Positions 34,384 through 46,952 of a stretch of 64,000 nt of DNA are shown in pieces (the stretch's first letter is position 1; each line of letters starts with the position of its first letter). Position numbers and translations under genes: made by a program. Origin of the DNA: Cinnamomum chago (Eukaryota > Streptophyta > Magnoliopsida > Laurales > Lauraceae); assembly GCA_038049695.1 (NCBI GenBank), contig CP142461.1, positions 32,185,001 to 32,249,000 on the forward strand, given 5' to 3'. The notes below the pieces were generated by a model that was not told the DNA's origin, searched no databases, and saw only the letters and a list, made by a program, of their open reading frames with translations.

Positions 34384-36084
34384 CATGGTTTAAAATCTCG
34401 GTCTCGGTCGTGGTATCGCCCGGGCCGAAAAACCGATATGATATCGGTATCGGTCGCGAATATCAGTCCGTCGCGGTTGTTGCGGTGTGAATTTTTTTTA
34501 ATCCAAAAAAATTCGCAAAAATATCCAAAAAAAATCCATAATATTAGAAAATGATGGAAAACAATATTTTTTTTCATTAGTAACAACAATAAATCAAAAT
34601 CTTGATCACCTTAAATTATGAGTCATGTCTGTCTCACAGTTCGCTGTCTTTTCCAGTATTTCATATAATGCAACCATTATTGATGCTCATGATCAATTTA
34701 TTATTGTAAAATATAAGAAAATAAAGATAACATATCAATCATCAAATAAGTTGTGAAATTCAAGACCCTGAAGATGACATATTAAAATCAGAAATATGAT
34801 AGTGAGATAGATAAATCATATAGCACTTGGGCATCAAAGGTTCATGGTTTACCTAAAATTAGAGGGGACTAGTAGAGAGTAGAGACTAGAGAGATTGATG
34901 AAATGATGAGTATGAAAAATTGACAGCCAAATTCCAAGTAGAGTGTCGCCCTGGCTTGATATCATCCTCATTTCTTCGGTATTGGCTAAAAATAGATGCT
35001 CTGTACTGTTGCGCAACACTACCATACCCATAACCATATTCAGATTATTCTTGATAAGATGATGAACTATCTTGATCCGCTGTGGATTGAGATGGCTGGT
35101 TGTACTCAAATGGCATGAGGGGTATGAAAAGGTCGTTGGGAAACTAGTGGAGGAAGCCTCCCTTGCTCAATTAACATCCGTTCGATAAAAAGAATCGGTG
35201 TTGGTGAAGGGGGTACCCAATTAGGGTCATATGAATAACCCCCATGTTGTCCATACATGGCACCTTGGTGGCCAACATAACCTCTATGATGTCCATACAT
35301 GGTACCTTGGCTAACATAACTCCCATGATGACCATGAGTAGCAGTGCTACCACTACCCCTTGCCTCAGTCTGTCCAACATGTCTGACATAGCCACGGCGA
35401 GGATCTAACTTATTTTCAAAACTCTAAATATATAGATATAGCATAAAAGTATGTAGATCAATTATTTACACACCATACCATGATCATGAATCATTAAAAG
35501 AATATATTTATGATGAAAATCCCCAAAAAACTGATATATTATAATTCAAATATTAAAAAATTCGAAAATAAAAAAAATGGAAAAAAAAGTTAAAAATCAT
35601 ATGTATGAGTAGATCTAGCATGAAAGTATGTAGATCTAACTTCTAAATGAAGAATACAACACAAGTGACAAACCCAATGATTTCTATGCTTCATCTAAAA
35701 ATAAAAAATAAAAAACACATAATGAAATGCTTTAAGTTGATTTTCTCTTACCTTAGATAATATTTTCTTCAAGAAATAGATGTTGGATTTGAAAATATGC
35801 AAGAGGGATGTGTGATGGAGTATGGTTGCTGCTATAGGTAGTAAGGAGAGGAGAAGAAGAAGAAGATGGGGAAAAAGATGGAAAAATTAGGGTTTTAACC
35901 CCTTTTATGACATCTCGGCCGATATTTTAAAAATATCAGCCAAGATATTGGTTCTCCCGCTATGTTGGTTGAGATTTTGACGATTTTTTGCCCCGAGATA
36001 CCGATACAGATACCGATATCTCGAGGAGATATCGGTTCAGTATCGGCCAATACCGGTTCATATCGGCCGATTTTTTAAACCGTG
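34384..36084. mobile_element. Decayed hAT element with CGGTATCGG subterminal repeats, copy 1
   Basis: The ends CATGGTTTAAAATC and (from the right) CACGGTTTAAAAAATC are flanked by GTTAGCAG and GTTAGTAG (7 of 8 bases). Dense CGGTATCGG/CCGATATC motifs lie just inside both ends. The interior minus strand at about 34850-35400 keeps short Gly/Tyr/His-rich frames (for example GHHRGYVGHQGAMYGQHGGY), which look like the C-terminal end of a lost transposase gene. No intact transposase is present. Confidence 0.8.
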
Positions 36085-36572
36085 GTTAGTAGACCCGTGT
36101 GATTCAAGAAACCCCTTAAATAAGCTCTTAAAAGACCTGCTTTTATTATTTAACTTTTTCACTTGACCATATACCGCACCACCAAAACGAAAATCCTGAG
36201 TCCGCCATTACAAGAGGTTATATTGAGATTATTAAAGATGTATATGAAAAAACGGCAACGAGTGTAAGAACTACCTTGAGAGAGACATATGTTCCTAGTG
36301 ACCTTAGATTTGGCAACAGGAGTCACCCCTAAGTCCTTATTTCTTTGCACTGATTTGATCATATTCAAGAGGAAACACTTGGTATGTCTTGTTTCAAGAT
36401 GATATAGTATTGGTGTGAGAGATGGTGTTAATATAAAATTTGAGAGACGGTGGAAGGCTTTAGAATTCAAAAACTTTAAAACAGACCGTACAAAAATAAA
36501 ATATATGAAATGTTACTTTAGTGGGTATATATAAAGAGCTAAAAGCCTAAAATTATTGTGAGAATTAAAGAT

Positions 36573-37200
36573 CAGGAGATACCAAAAAGAGATTCATTCG
36601 GTTACATTGGCTTGATAATTAATGAGGATAGAGAGATTAATGACAATGTCGAACATAGGATCGATAAAAACAAGATGGTTGAAGTGGAGACTTGCTTTTA
36701 GAGTGCTTTACGATTGGTGCATGCCATAAAGATTGAAGGAATGATTTTACATAACAGTGATTAGATGAGACTAGATATGACCTACAGAGCATAATGCTAG
36801 CAAGTTAGAAAACAACAAATGCACAAAATGAATGTAGTAGATATGAGAATATTGAGGTAGATGTATGATAAAACTAGAAAAGATAAAAGATAAGTAAAAA
36901 TGATCACTTTCGAGAGCATTTAGGTGTAACATTAATAAATGATAAAATCAAATAAATCCGTTTGAGAGGATTTGGATATGTCCAAAGTAGGCCAGTAACG
37001 ACATTAGTAAGGAAATATTTGGCAATGCAGGTTGATGGCCCACCAAAGATGAGTAGACCGAAGAGAATATGGATGGAAGTTGTAAAAATAGATCCGAAGA
37101 CATGCAACTTATCAAGATAAGTCAGAATGGAGAAACAAAATATGGTAGCCAACCCAATATAGTCGGAACAAGCCTTTGATGATGACGATGACATAGACAC
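36573..37200 (+). pseudogene. LINE (non-LTR retrotransposon) ORF2 3' end, degenerate
   Basis: Interrupted frames read REINDNVEHRI, QQMHKMNVVDMRILR, YDKTRKDK and SEWRNKI, the familiar end of plant LINE ORF2. It finishes in GCCAACCCAATATAGTCGGA followed by CTTTGATGATGACG, the typical LINE 3' tail. Many stops and frameshifts are present. Confidence 0.78.
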
Positions 37201-38952
37201 TAACACCTTTAGCTAGTGGTCACTTTTGGCTATATTCTCTCAAAAAAAAAAAAAAACAATGAAGACTTGCTTGACTACTTTTTTTTTCCTTGTTTCATGT
37301 GACTGAATACACATGAATTCCAAGACTTCAATATCTAAGAAACAAATGTGATTTTCAAAAACTGGCCATCAAATTATATCCTTTGGAAAATGAATCAAGG
37401 AAATATGTAAAATGAATTCCTTGCCCACGCACCACCCAGCAAATCAAATCCTCATAAAGTGAGGGATGCATCAATATATATATCATTGTCTAATATATTA
37501 CTCCTCTCACCTCATATCCCTCACCCACCTTACTTTTTTTATAATCCCTTGATGGAGCTCGATCATTTGAACTTGAATTCGTATGTATTCTATATTCTAT
37601 GCTGACAAACACATGCATTTTATTTTAAAGGTTCCAAATGAAGGTCAGGATGGCAGTTGGGGTAGTTGCTTTGATAAACAAAACTTAGACCACATTAGTT
37701 TTAAGGGTTCCAAGTGATGGTCAATGAGTTGTTCACAAGTTTTCTTTGTGAGATCTGTACTGGGGGAATGTCTACACATTAACTAATCTTTTCTTCTTGT
37801 TGCTTTGGGCTGTCGGATAGTTGGCACCTTAGTGAGGTCCACTTTAAACAGGAGACACATTAAGGAAGAGTGGACAGGGTCCTTACCAAAATCACTGTCA
37901 TTAGACTTTCAAAATCAAATGACTAACTGAACTATTGAAATTAGGATTCATCCTATTCATATTACTCTAAAAAGATTATAGAGAAATTTAAAAAGATTGA
38001 TTTTGGGGCTAATTGATTTTTCTCAAATGCCCCCAGCTAAAATTTCATTTGTTTTATTATTGCTTTTTTCAAAGAACTAAGAGGGGTTGGTATATATTGA
38101 CCTTTCCATTTTTTTCATACCAAGAAAGAAAAAAACTCTTCTTCAATATTTTCACCAGCAAAGAGTCAAGACTCAGTCTATCCCTTGAAAGGGCATTTCT
38201 TATATGATAGTCCAGCTCTAAGCTAGTTTGAAAAGCTGTGATTTAATACAATGGGAAGTGAGATTTCTCATGAGATCAAAGATTTATAATAAATTAAAAG
38301 GAGTTCCATCTACAAGATTTGACTCATTCTGTCTTGGGGCATCAAACATTTTGTCCTTAATAATTATTCCTAGATGAACAAAAAAAAAAAAAAAGTGCAG
38401 AAAAATATTCAAAGTACAAATTTCATCAGTAATACAGGAGTGGAAAGGAGCTTCTCATCTCATAGACAAACAGGGATGGATCACAGGGTGGGCAGGTCGT
38501 TTCACAGGCTTCATACCACAGTCAACTAAGCAAAAAATATATAAACAATAATAAAATAAATACAGATATTAGCTGTTTTCTCCTGCTCCCATTTTCCCCC
38601 CACTCTTCTTCTTATCTAATTAGACTGTCAGAGCCCATTTGATTCTATGAATTGAAATGTTTGTATTTCTAAATGTGATTAAAAATGAAGCATAACCATC
38701 ATATAATCTACCCTTTAATATAAAATGAACAAAAATGAAGATGAAAAATGAATACCCAACTATCACCCATCAATTCAAATCCTAAAAAAAAATCATGATC
38801 CCCTTAACCCCTCACTTTAATAATTTTTTTATGTAATTCATTTTGCCACAAATTCTTATACTTCTATTCCATGCACACAAATTAGATGATTCTTCATGAA
38901 AAACAAAAGGCAATGCCATATAACAATTGCTTCAAGTTTAAAAAATATCCCT
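37201..38952. other. Intergenic region with Tourist-like MITE relatives
   Basis: About 37385-37612 and 38628-38885 resemble the body of the element at 15240-21434 (both have the AATTCAAATCCT / CACCCCTC layout), but their ends are not defined. The rest is AT-rich with no gene. Confidence 0.45.
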
Positions 38953-39280
38953 CGGCCTGTTTGGATAAATGAGGATTGGAGTAAAATGAAGTGAATTTCA
39001 CATTTGGAGTGGAGTGGAGAGAAGTAGGTTGAAGTTAAAATATAGTACTTCACTTCACTCCATTTGTTACTTATTTTGAAGTTAAGGTTTGGAGTAGAAT
39101 CAACTTTTATTCAAGAAAATTGAAGTATTTAGAATTGAAGTGAAATTGAATACACGTGGATCACAATGTTACTTCATTTATCGGGTCAAACTCATCCAAA
39201 TATGGTAGAGTTGAAAATTTATACTGTTAGGGCCCATTTAACTACACTCTATTCTATTGTTTTCCTATCCAAACAAGGCC
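38953..39280. mobile_element. MITE
   Basis: The ends GGCCTGTTTGGATAAA and (from the right) GGCCTTGTTTGGATAGG form an inverted repeat. The interior has ATGAAGTG/CACTTCACTTC complementary stretches. No clean target duplication. Confidence 0.6.
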
Positions 39281-39458
39281 TCAAGAGTATGTTGGACTGG
39301 GCATGGTATGGATATGAGCAACATCATATGAATCCATTTATATGATTTGGTAGTTTTTTAAAGCCTTTTCTTTATCAGAATTCCAAGAATTTATGTCTAG
39401 GAGAATTTCAAGTTCTCTAACCCTATTTCTTTAGTAGAATTTTTGCCAGGAATTCACA

Positions 39459-39480
39459 ATGTCCAGGAATTCCTGGACAT
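39459..39480. repeat. 22-bp perfect palindrome
   Basis: Centred on GAATTC, with arms ATGTCCAGGAA/TTCCTGGACAT. It lies in a stretch (39330-39800) crowded with GGAATTC and GAATTCC motifs. Confidence 0.95.
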
Positions 39481-41053
39481 GATGTGACAGGCTGTCTCCT
39501 GAAATTTCTGAATTCCATGTTTGTTTACTAGCATTTCTGGATTCAGCCACATGAAAGGTCTCTTTTGACCTTTGGGAATCCAGGATGAATTTTGGTCTCC
39601 TGGATACTCAAGCCCAAGGTGCATCCAGGAATTCCAACAAAGAAACAGGCTACAAAAGTTGTCCCCTTAGGTGGAATTCCAAATCCCTCTTTTTTATGGA
39701 GAATTTGAAATTCCAACAAATGGTATAGAGAGTGGAATTCCAAGAATTCCAAAAGGTCTATTGGGTGGTTGGAATTTGAAACTCTAATGAAAGAAATATA
39801 ATATTTCAAATATCAGGGGACAAGATATCAAATCATGTAAAAAAAAACCCAACCTCCCAAATTCTAATCATAAATTCCGTTAAAGAAACAAGCCCAAGGG
39901 TTATGTTTTCTGTTTTCCTTTTTCTTATTTTCTTTAGCTGCAACATGTGAATTTTGAAGCCCTTCCTATGTTTTTAATTTTTTTGATTTTCCACCTCTTT
40001 TGATTAAAAAAGAAGATTAATGAAAATAGATGCGTTGACTAACATAGCTATGATCATATGATTTAAGTCTCCATTCATTTGAAAATTCAAACTATTTGAC
40101 CATGGGTTAGGCCTATCAATTCCCATGCATCTACGGAGTACGGAAGTGGGCGAATGGGGAGAATTTGATGCTTTCCATCTTTTACCGACCGAGACGTGCC
40201 GGTTTGAACCACGCTCTTTGTGGGACCCGCACGCGTTCTATCGCGACCAAGTCGCACCAGCTGGCACTTCCAGGAGAGTCGATTGATTGAGCACACATGG
40301 TCTCGCTTAAACGAGCCGGCTCACGGCTCCTCACACGTCATCTTGGTTTTTTTGGTGCAACCACTCTGCCAAATTTGGTCCGGACTCACTTAAGTTTTAG
40401 GCTCGAGTTGTTCTGTAATTCTAATATCACTTTCTGAGGCTAAGCCCCACTGACATAGATCTTTTTGTTTCTATTGAGTCTGCCTGTTTAAAGCCCACTA
40501 GCAAAGGATGCCGGTGCTAAGAAAATCAACGACAAAAAAAAAAAAAAATTATAATTTAATTTAATTTTATATTGCAAGAACTTTTTTCTGCTTCTTTATT
40601 CTCTTTCATTTCACCGCACTTAAAAGAGTCGCAGTACAATAATAAATTAGCTTCACCTAAAAGGCTAAAACATACCTTTTGGTTGTGATGGAGCCAGAAA
40701 TCTCTCTTGAGGGGGGCAAGGAAGTAAAATGATTGAGCACAAAAAGAAAGATGTTTGAAGGGAGAATTAAAAAATAACATGTTGATGTAGAATCATGTTT
40801 TCAACCCAGTTTTACCCATAAACTAGTATTAGATTACCCAAAAAATGGTAAATTTACAATGTCTTCTACGGTCATCAACATTTAATAATGGGTCAAGAAG
40901 TTGAGAAGAACTGCAAGTTGCATGATTTTAGAATATTTACTTGTGACCACATGATACCGTTAAGAAAATATAAATTAAACTCATGAAACCATAATATGGG
41001 GTTGATGATGTGCACAAAAACTCTTAATTTTTGGCTCATCAGTCATTTAAAGT

Positions 41054-41564
41054 TTAAATTATAATATATTAAAGTGGGAGGTTTTGTATCTAACTTGGAA
41101 TGTTAGTTACAAATTTGATGGAAAGTTATCCCATTTTTCTTAAAATACTCACATTCTCTCTCTAGTACCTACCTATCTTATGTAACTACCTCATCTCTAT
41201 CTCATGAAATCTCACATCCACTCTCCACTTTTGAAGGTTCCATTTCTTTTCTAATAACTTTATTTCTACCCCACTTCTATTATATTTCTTCCACAATTAT
41301 CATTCAATTTACCACTTAGCTCTTGTAGTATGCAAACATTTACTTTTAACATTTTCTTTTTAAGATTTATGAATAAGATTAGCAGATGATTATTTGTAGA
41401 TTTTCGTTAGAAGGTAAAGAATCTATGAGTTAATTTTCTTTTATTTTTACGTCTCTTTTTATTTCAATTTGATTTTGTTTGCAATTGTTTAGTCTTTTTT
41501 ATATATGAATATTTAGTTTGCAATATTAGGACCTACTTGTGCTCATCATGGGTTATTGTGTTAG
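41054..41564 (+). mobile_element. Degenerate Helitron
   Basis: It starts near TTTAAATTATAATATATTAA and ends GTGCTCATCATGGG, spacer, TTAG, followed by T. The hairpin is partly lost compared with the copy at 3751. Confidence 0.6.
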
Positions 41565-41792
41565 TTTTCTATTATAGTCGCGCGAAATTTATTACTTACT
41601 AATTAGATTAGATCTAATTTAATTTGAATTTGAATAAATTTTAAAAACTCGATCAATGTGATCACAACTTAAATAGGCAAGTGTTCAAAATATTTTGATC
41701 ATTTCTGCCTAACTTAGGAGGATGTGGATTTTAGACTTAATAAATGGTAATAAACAAAGAAAAAAAAAGGAAGAAGTAGAAGCAAACACAAT

Positions 41793-41902
41793 ATAAGCTT
41801 GTTGTTGCATAAAGAGAAGAATAAAATGAAGTAATTGATAAGTTAATATAGGTTTGTCGTTGCATAAAGAGAAGAATAAAATGAAGCAATTGATAAGTTG
41901 TC
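41793..41902. repeat. 55-bp tandem duplication
   Basis: Two near-identical units, both with GTTGCATAAAGAGAAGAATA and AATTGATAAGTT. Confidence 0.92.
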
Positions 41903-42157
41903 TTTTGGATAAAAACAAAAGACCAAATAGCCCCAATGTTTGAAGCAATACTCTTTAAAAAGAGGAAACACAAAAGTTCACGAGGGGCAAACAAGAAAGA
42001 AAGAAAGTTGAGGAGGGGCAAAAAACCATAAGACCAAAATTCCCATAAAAATTTAGAAATCTCTTTTCTCATCATGAAATAAAAAAAATAAAAAATAAAA
42101 ACCAAAGGGTGAGGAGGGGTAATTGCTCCTCCTGGACTCTACTTGGCTCCATCCCTG

Positions 42158-42998
42158 ATTTTTGTCATGCTGTGTATTTTTTCATTGTAGCTATATTTCT
42201 TGTCATAACATTATAGTTTCAGGAGGAATAAGATGAAAGTAAAAAGTTGTTCTCAACATAAGTTTTAAAGGGCTGGTTTTGTTTAATAATTTTCTCAAAA
42301 TGATAAAGTGATTCTCTTTAACAAGTGGGAATAGAAGTTTTATTTTCTACAAAAAATATAGCTACCTAACTTATATTGAAGATCTAAAGAAATCATTACT
42401 ATTTGTATATTTTTTTATAACATGTATGCATATAATGTATATTAATGAAAAGCAGGTTGGGACGTGTTTGGCTCAGTCATACCCTAGCTAAGCCCTCGCT
42501 AAGCTTTAAAGATTGCGGGCTTTTCAAAATGGCGTCCTACTGTATCTTATTGTTAAGTTTTAGAAAAAATGAAAAATAAAAACCCTCATTTTATAAGCTT
42601 TTACGAGCTAGACCCCCTCATCAAATGGCCGAATTGATTAGGTTGATAGCACTAGTCATAGGAGGTCCCATGTGATGGCAAAATGTAACCTTCATGTCCA
42701 TGACAGATGCCTCTCATCACAATGTGACCACATATATATGGAAATATCCACTTAACACAGTGGGGAAACAGGATAGAACATTACTCTTTTATTCTTAAAA
42801 AATAATGAAACTGTTTCAGATCTGTCGGCAGAGCATTCTCTTGTCAATGTTATATGCCCTGTATTAAATTTAGCATATGATTCAAAAGCTCATATGGTGG
42901 GACCAGCACATCTCATGAGGAAGATAAAAGGTAAACATCTAATGGCAGTCCATGAACATGTGGGACTAGCACATTTCACAAACATTATTACAAGTCCA
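42158..42998. other. Intergenic, nothing recognised
   Basis: AT-rich with no coding frame and no element ends. Confidence 0.6.
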
Positions 42999-43297
42999 GG
43001 CCCGTTTGGTAAATTTACTTTTAAAATCAAGTGAAATGAAGTAAAGAAAGAGAATAAAATATAATTAAGTTATAATGGTATTTTATTTTTAATTGTTTAG
43101 TATGAAATCTTTTTCACTTTTTGTATAGGAAAATGAAGTTTTTTTTTTTTTTTTTTGTGGATAAAGGTGGTTTTTTTTATATTTTTTAAAAGATGAAGGG
43201 AAATTTAAATTAAATTAAAGTGTTTTTTATGTGACTTCTTATCTGAAAATTGGAGGCTTTACTTAACTTTTACTTTACGGTAAAATTACCGAAAGGG
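42999..43297. mobile_element. MITE with TTTACTTTAC-type interior
   Basis: The ends GGCCCGTTTGGTAAATTTAC and (from the right) CCCTTTCGGTAATTTTAC pair. The interior is AT-rich and non-coding. The wording resembles the element at 63121-63964. Confidence 0.55.
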
Positions 43298-43905
43298 TAG
43301 GAATCTCTAATCTCAGGAACCACTGTCAATTTTTATTTTGGTCCATTGGTGATTAACAAATAAACATATAGATAAAAATATACTTTGAGAATTATTAATA
43401 ATTAGGGTTTTTGGATCCAAGTGGGTTCCAGTCTTAATTCGAATTAAAAGGAAGGAGTTTGTTTTTCAAATTTTATTTTTTTTAAATTATAATATATAAA
43501 ACTCGGGTAATTTAATTTGAAAATTGAAGTTCAATTTGACAATCCCTGGCTGGATTTCACTCTCAACTAAATTTTGACACTTTACATTTTCAATTCCCCA
43601 TCTCACCAATTCAAATACCAACAACTTGGACCCATCATCAAATCCCTCTCTATTTGTTTCATATTTTTTTAAAATAGATTGACTTTTTACCAAGAGAAAG
43701 ATAATGACTTTGATGGTTGCTTCAATTTTTTTTTGGTGAAATCTATTAAGGGACTTAAAACGGGGGCATTTATTTTTAATGATTTAGATTTTTATTTAAC
43801 AGGCTCATGGAATTGGTGAGTGGGACCTAAGAGTTTTTTTTATGTTGGATATGAATGTGTAAACTGGCACAAATCTTGTCCGTGGAGTTGAAACATGTAG
43901 GGACA

Positions 43906-44316
43906 ATGTCACAGAGCCGTCCCACCAGCCTGATATAGTCCGCTTTGGGCCATTGACCCACACACTTTTGTTTCTAGGCTGGCCCGCAGGCATCCCAGAA
44001 ACAAAACCGTGCGGGTCAAAGGCCCAAAGCGGACAATATCAGGTTGGTGGGACGGCTCTGTGACAGAATAATATCAGAGTTAAGGCAGCTCTCCTCTAAG
44101 TGGTTGGGATTGTAAGATCCCACATCGACTGCCCAAAGACTGGGCTTTAAGTCAGGACCCCCTCCTATTACAGCATGAGGCCTTTTGGGACGCCTGACAC
44201 ACAAACCCATCCCACCAGCCTGATATTGTCCGCTTTGGGCCTTTGACCCGCACCTACAAGTGTCCCATAAGGCCAAAAGCGGGCAATATCAGGCTAGTGG
44301 AACGGGTCCGTAACAG
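43906..44316. mobile_element. Cassandra-like TRIM remnant, palindromic and without the 5S domain
   Basis: Cassandra LTR landmarks are present: CCCAGAAACAAAACCGTG, GGCCCAAAGCGGACAATATC, TGTAAGATCCCACATCG and CATGAGGCCTTTTGGGA. The 5S rRNA-like region that normally lies between the last two kinds of block (CTCACTGG... to the A-box/C-box) is absent. Two inverted-repeat pairs built from the 3' block are seen: 43906-43958 with 44013-44065, and 44207-44249 with 44271-44316. Family identity is from memory and needs a database check. Confidence 0.65.
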
Positions 44317-44817
44317 ACAATTGAATCACATTTTTTATCAGATCGTATAATATATATCCAACATTTTATCTGAATCAAAACTAGATTTCAAACTTTTGCC
44401 CAAGACCACAAGAAAAGATAACTGATGAAAGCTTCAAATGGAATTTGGCATTTTCGAAATAACATATTCATTGGAGAAGCTCCTACGTGGCATTTTGAAG
44501 ATTTGAAATTTAACATCATCTAAAGTAGAAATTCCATTTGATATGTCAAATTTATTATTTTATTAATTTTTATCTTCTTATAGAATCCACCTCACAGAAA
44601 GGGCAAAAAAAAAAAAAAAAAAACACTTTTGAATTCTTACATTTTTATCGGCCCGTAAAATAATATAAAATAATAAAAGACATTTGGTTTTTTATATTTC
44701 AAATTTAGTAGATCGATCGGCACGTCAAATAACAGCACATCACAGCTGATACGACTGTCACTAAATAGAGTCAATGCCATACTTTTGACGATATGCTATT
44801 AGCAATTTGCATGGCTG

Positions 44818-44868
<51 letters not shown>
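44818..44868. repeat. (A)n-(AT)n run
   Basis: About 18 A followed by about 16 AT units. Confidence 0.95.
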
Positions 44869-44869
<1 letters not shown>

Positions 44870-46169
44870 TTTGCCTTCTATGGTGATGGGAGGATTGCAT
44901 CACCGACAGAGCAACAACCTCCATTGACAGTGATGGGAAGTGGGCCACACTTGCTAATCAAGGCCCATTTCCCATAAACATCGGAACTAAAACCACAGTT
45001 GAATTTTGATTTTGTGCTCTCACTTGGAGATTTTCCCCTTCAGCCAATAATCCGTCCATGTTCGTTTTCGCGTTTGTAACAGTAACTTGATAAAGGCCAA
45101 GTTCAATCTGCTTACCTGTCATGTTTATTAATACCAAAAAAGTCATAAACGTTGCCATCTTTTTCTCCCTGATTAGCATTTTCAAAATCCTAAATCCAGT
45201 GCATTCACCATATCCGGTGACATTTATGTGTATCCATTTTCCTTATTATATATGGACATTCTTTTTATGTATATGATTAAATGTGATTTTTTCTCCTTTA
45301 CACGTAAATATTTTCAATCGTATAAGTCACTTTTCATATACTACATTTAGTCGTTATTTAACCTTTGATGGGCTCGCCTCAATGGGACAACTCAATTGCT
45401 AATATGATTTTGATGAAATAAAGAGGTCTTACATGGACAAAGTTAGCACATCTATATGTCTATGTGAAATATGATTTTTGAAAGACAAAATTTAAAAATT
45501 CATATTCATCTTAAAACGTGAAAAGAAATATCAAACCCACATCTAATAGGTGGTCTCACTGATTTAATCCAACACGTTTTCAGCCCTAAATTCAACAGAT
45601 TCCAAATCTGGATCCATATTTTACTACTCTCAAATTTGGACTATGCAATGGGTCCAAGTGGGTCCATCCCACTTAGGAGAGTAAACCACATTTTAAGCTA
45701 AACTAAGCTAAGCTAGTAGGTGGAGCCAAGCCGAGCCGTAAGGTGAGTGGTTGGTAGAATACCAGTGACATTTTTCTACTTGGAAATGAGATTCAAACAA
45801 CGACTATGGTTTCTCCCACCTACAAAAAATGAGGTCGTTCTCACTCACCGACTACAAAAGATCCAGACCGAAGAATCTCCCAAATCCAACGGTCCAGATT
45901 TGATCTTTTCTTTAAGGAGAGCTGCAATTGCCACAATCCAATCTTCTCTTTACAAATCCTTTCTTTATGACCAATATTTTCTTGGTGTAAAATTACTTAA
46001 AAGACATCTATCAAAAGTCTCTCCCTCCCCCAACTTCTTTCTACACTCACTCACCCCCACTCCAGCCACCATCGTCTCCTATAGCAGCATTGCAAGAGGG
46101 AGAGAGGGTGGCAGCACAAAGGGAGAGGGAGAGGGAAAGGGGGCAGCTGGCGAAGGTAGTGAGGGAAGG
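44869..46169. other. Intergenic region upstream of the SAM synthetase promoter
   Basis: No supported gene. A minus-strand frame at 44958-45185 is discussed under rejected items. GA-rich sequence (GGGAGAGGGAGAGGG) lies at about 46095-46175. Confidence 0.5.
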
Positions 46170-46177
46170 GAGAGAGA

Positions 46178-46609
46178 TGGGGTTGCAAATGAGTATCTAA
46201 TTACTCGGAAGTTCCGACCCATAAAAATTCAGGTCTGAAATCTATTTTAATTTTCGATTCATAAATGGGTTCAGAATCCAATTTAGATTGATAAACGGGT
46301 CCGGTTTTGGATCTATATAAGTTTTGACCCATGGACTCATGACCCAGCATATGAGCCTTTGATATTTCAAATTGTACATCAAAATCAACTTTTTTTTGGA
46401 ATATTTTTATGTATCATACTGGAGGTAGTGCAAGAAAAATAAAGAATAAAGAGAAATTAGATTCGATTTTTAAACTAAATTTCAATCCTCTGGGTAGATC
46501 CGGTTCAAGTCTGGAGCCAACAGAACAAGTTTCAACTAAAAACCGTTATTTAGAAACAGGTCTGAGTCTATTATGGTTTCGATTTGGAACCGTCTCATTT
46601 GCAACCGTA
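46178..46609. mobile_element. hAT MITE in the SAM synthetase promoter
   Basis: The ends TGGGGTTGCAAATGAG and (from the right) TACGGTTGCAAATGAGAC are flanked by GAGAGAGA on both sides. The flank is itself GA-rich, so the duplication is weaker evidence than the inverted repeat. It lies about 220 bp upstream of the TATA box. Confidence 0.72.
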
Positions 46610-46828
46610 GAGAGAGAGGGTAGCGAGCATAGAGAAAAAGGGAGTGAATTGAGAAAAATGAAGGTGGAGGGAGAGGGGTATTTTGGGAATAATGGGATGT
46701 GTATTAAGAAAACTTTTTAATATTTTTTAAGTTAATTCGAGTAGGCCTGTTGAGACTTGAGATGGAAGTGGAAAGAGAAAAAACTTGGGTTGTGACATTA
46801 TCAACTCTATTTTCTCATCTGAATCGCT

Positions 46829-46836
46829 TATAAATA
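46829..46836 (+). promoter_or_regulatory. TATA box of the SAM synthetase gene
   Basis: TATAAATA would place the start of transcription near 46860. Confidence 0.7.
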
Positions 46837-46859
46837 CTCGGTAGGAGGACCGAAACCAT

Positions 46860-46952
46860 ATCTCGTTAAGTTCCCGTTTGGAGAAAACAGAGCAGCGGCT
46901 TCTTCCACCTGTTCTCCAAACCAGATCTGCTAGTGCCGCTTGTTCTTTTTAG
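46860..46952 (+). other. SAM synthetase leader exon (5' UTR)
   Basis: From the inferred start to the donor TTTTTAG/GTATTC. It has no ATG and contains CT-rich sequence. The left end is inferred from the TATA box. Confidence 0.6.

Larger units (their letters stand above)
40683..42157. mobile_element. hAT-like element hosting a Helitron
   Basis: The left end TTGTGATGGAGCCAGAA matches the right end read inward, CAGGGATGGAGCCAAG. The flanks CCTTTTGG and ATTTTTGT are only loosely similar. The interior contains a Helitron (41054-41564) and a 55-bp tandem duplication. Confidence 0.5.

Noticed and set aside
44958..45185. Minus-strand frame with a hydrophobic start and a GT donor-like ATGACAGGTAAGC
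   Set aside because: 75 codons, not recognised, with no second exon or promoter identified. It could be a degraded exon, but support is too thin to list as a gene.
45747..46238. 163-codon plus-strand frame upstream of the SAM synthetase
   Set aside because: It runs into the hAT MITE and GA-rich sequence and has no domain. It is probably chance.
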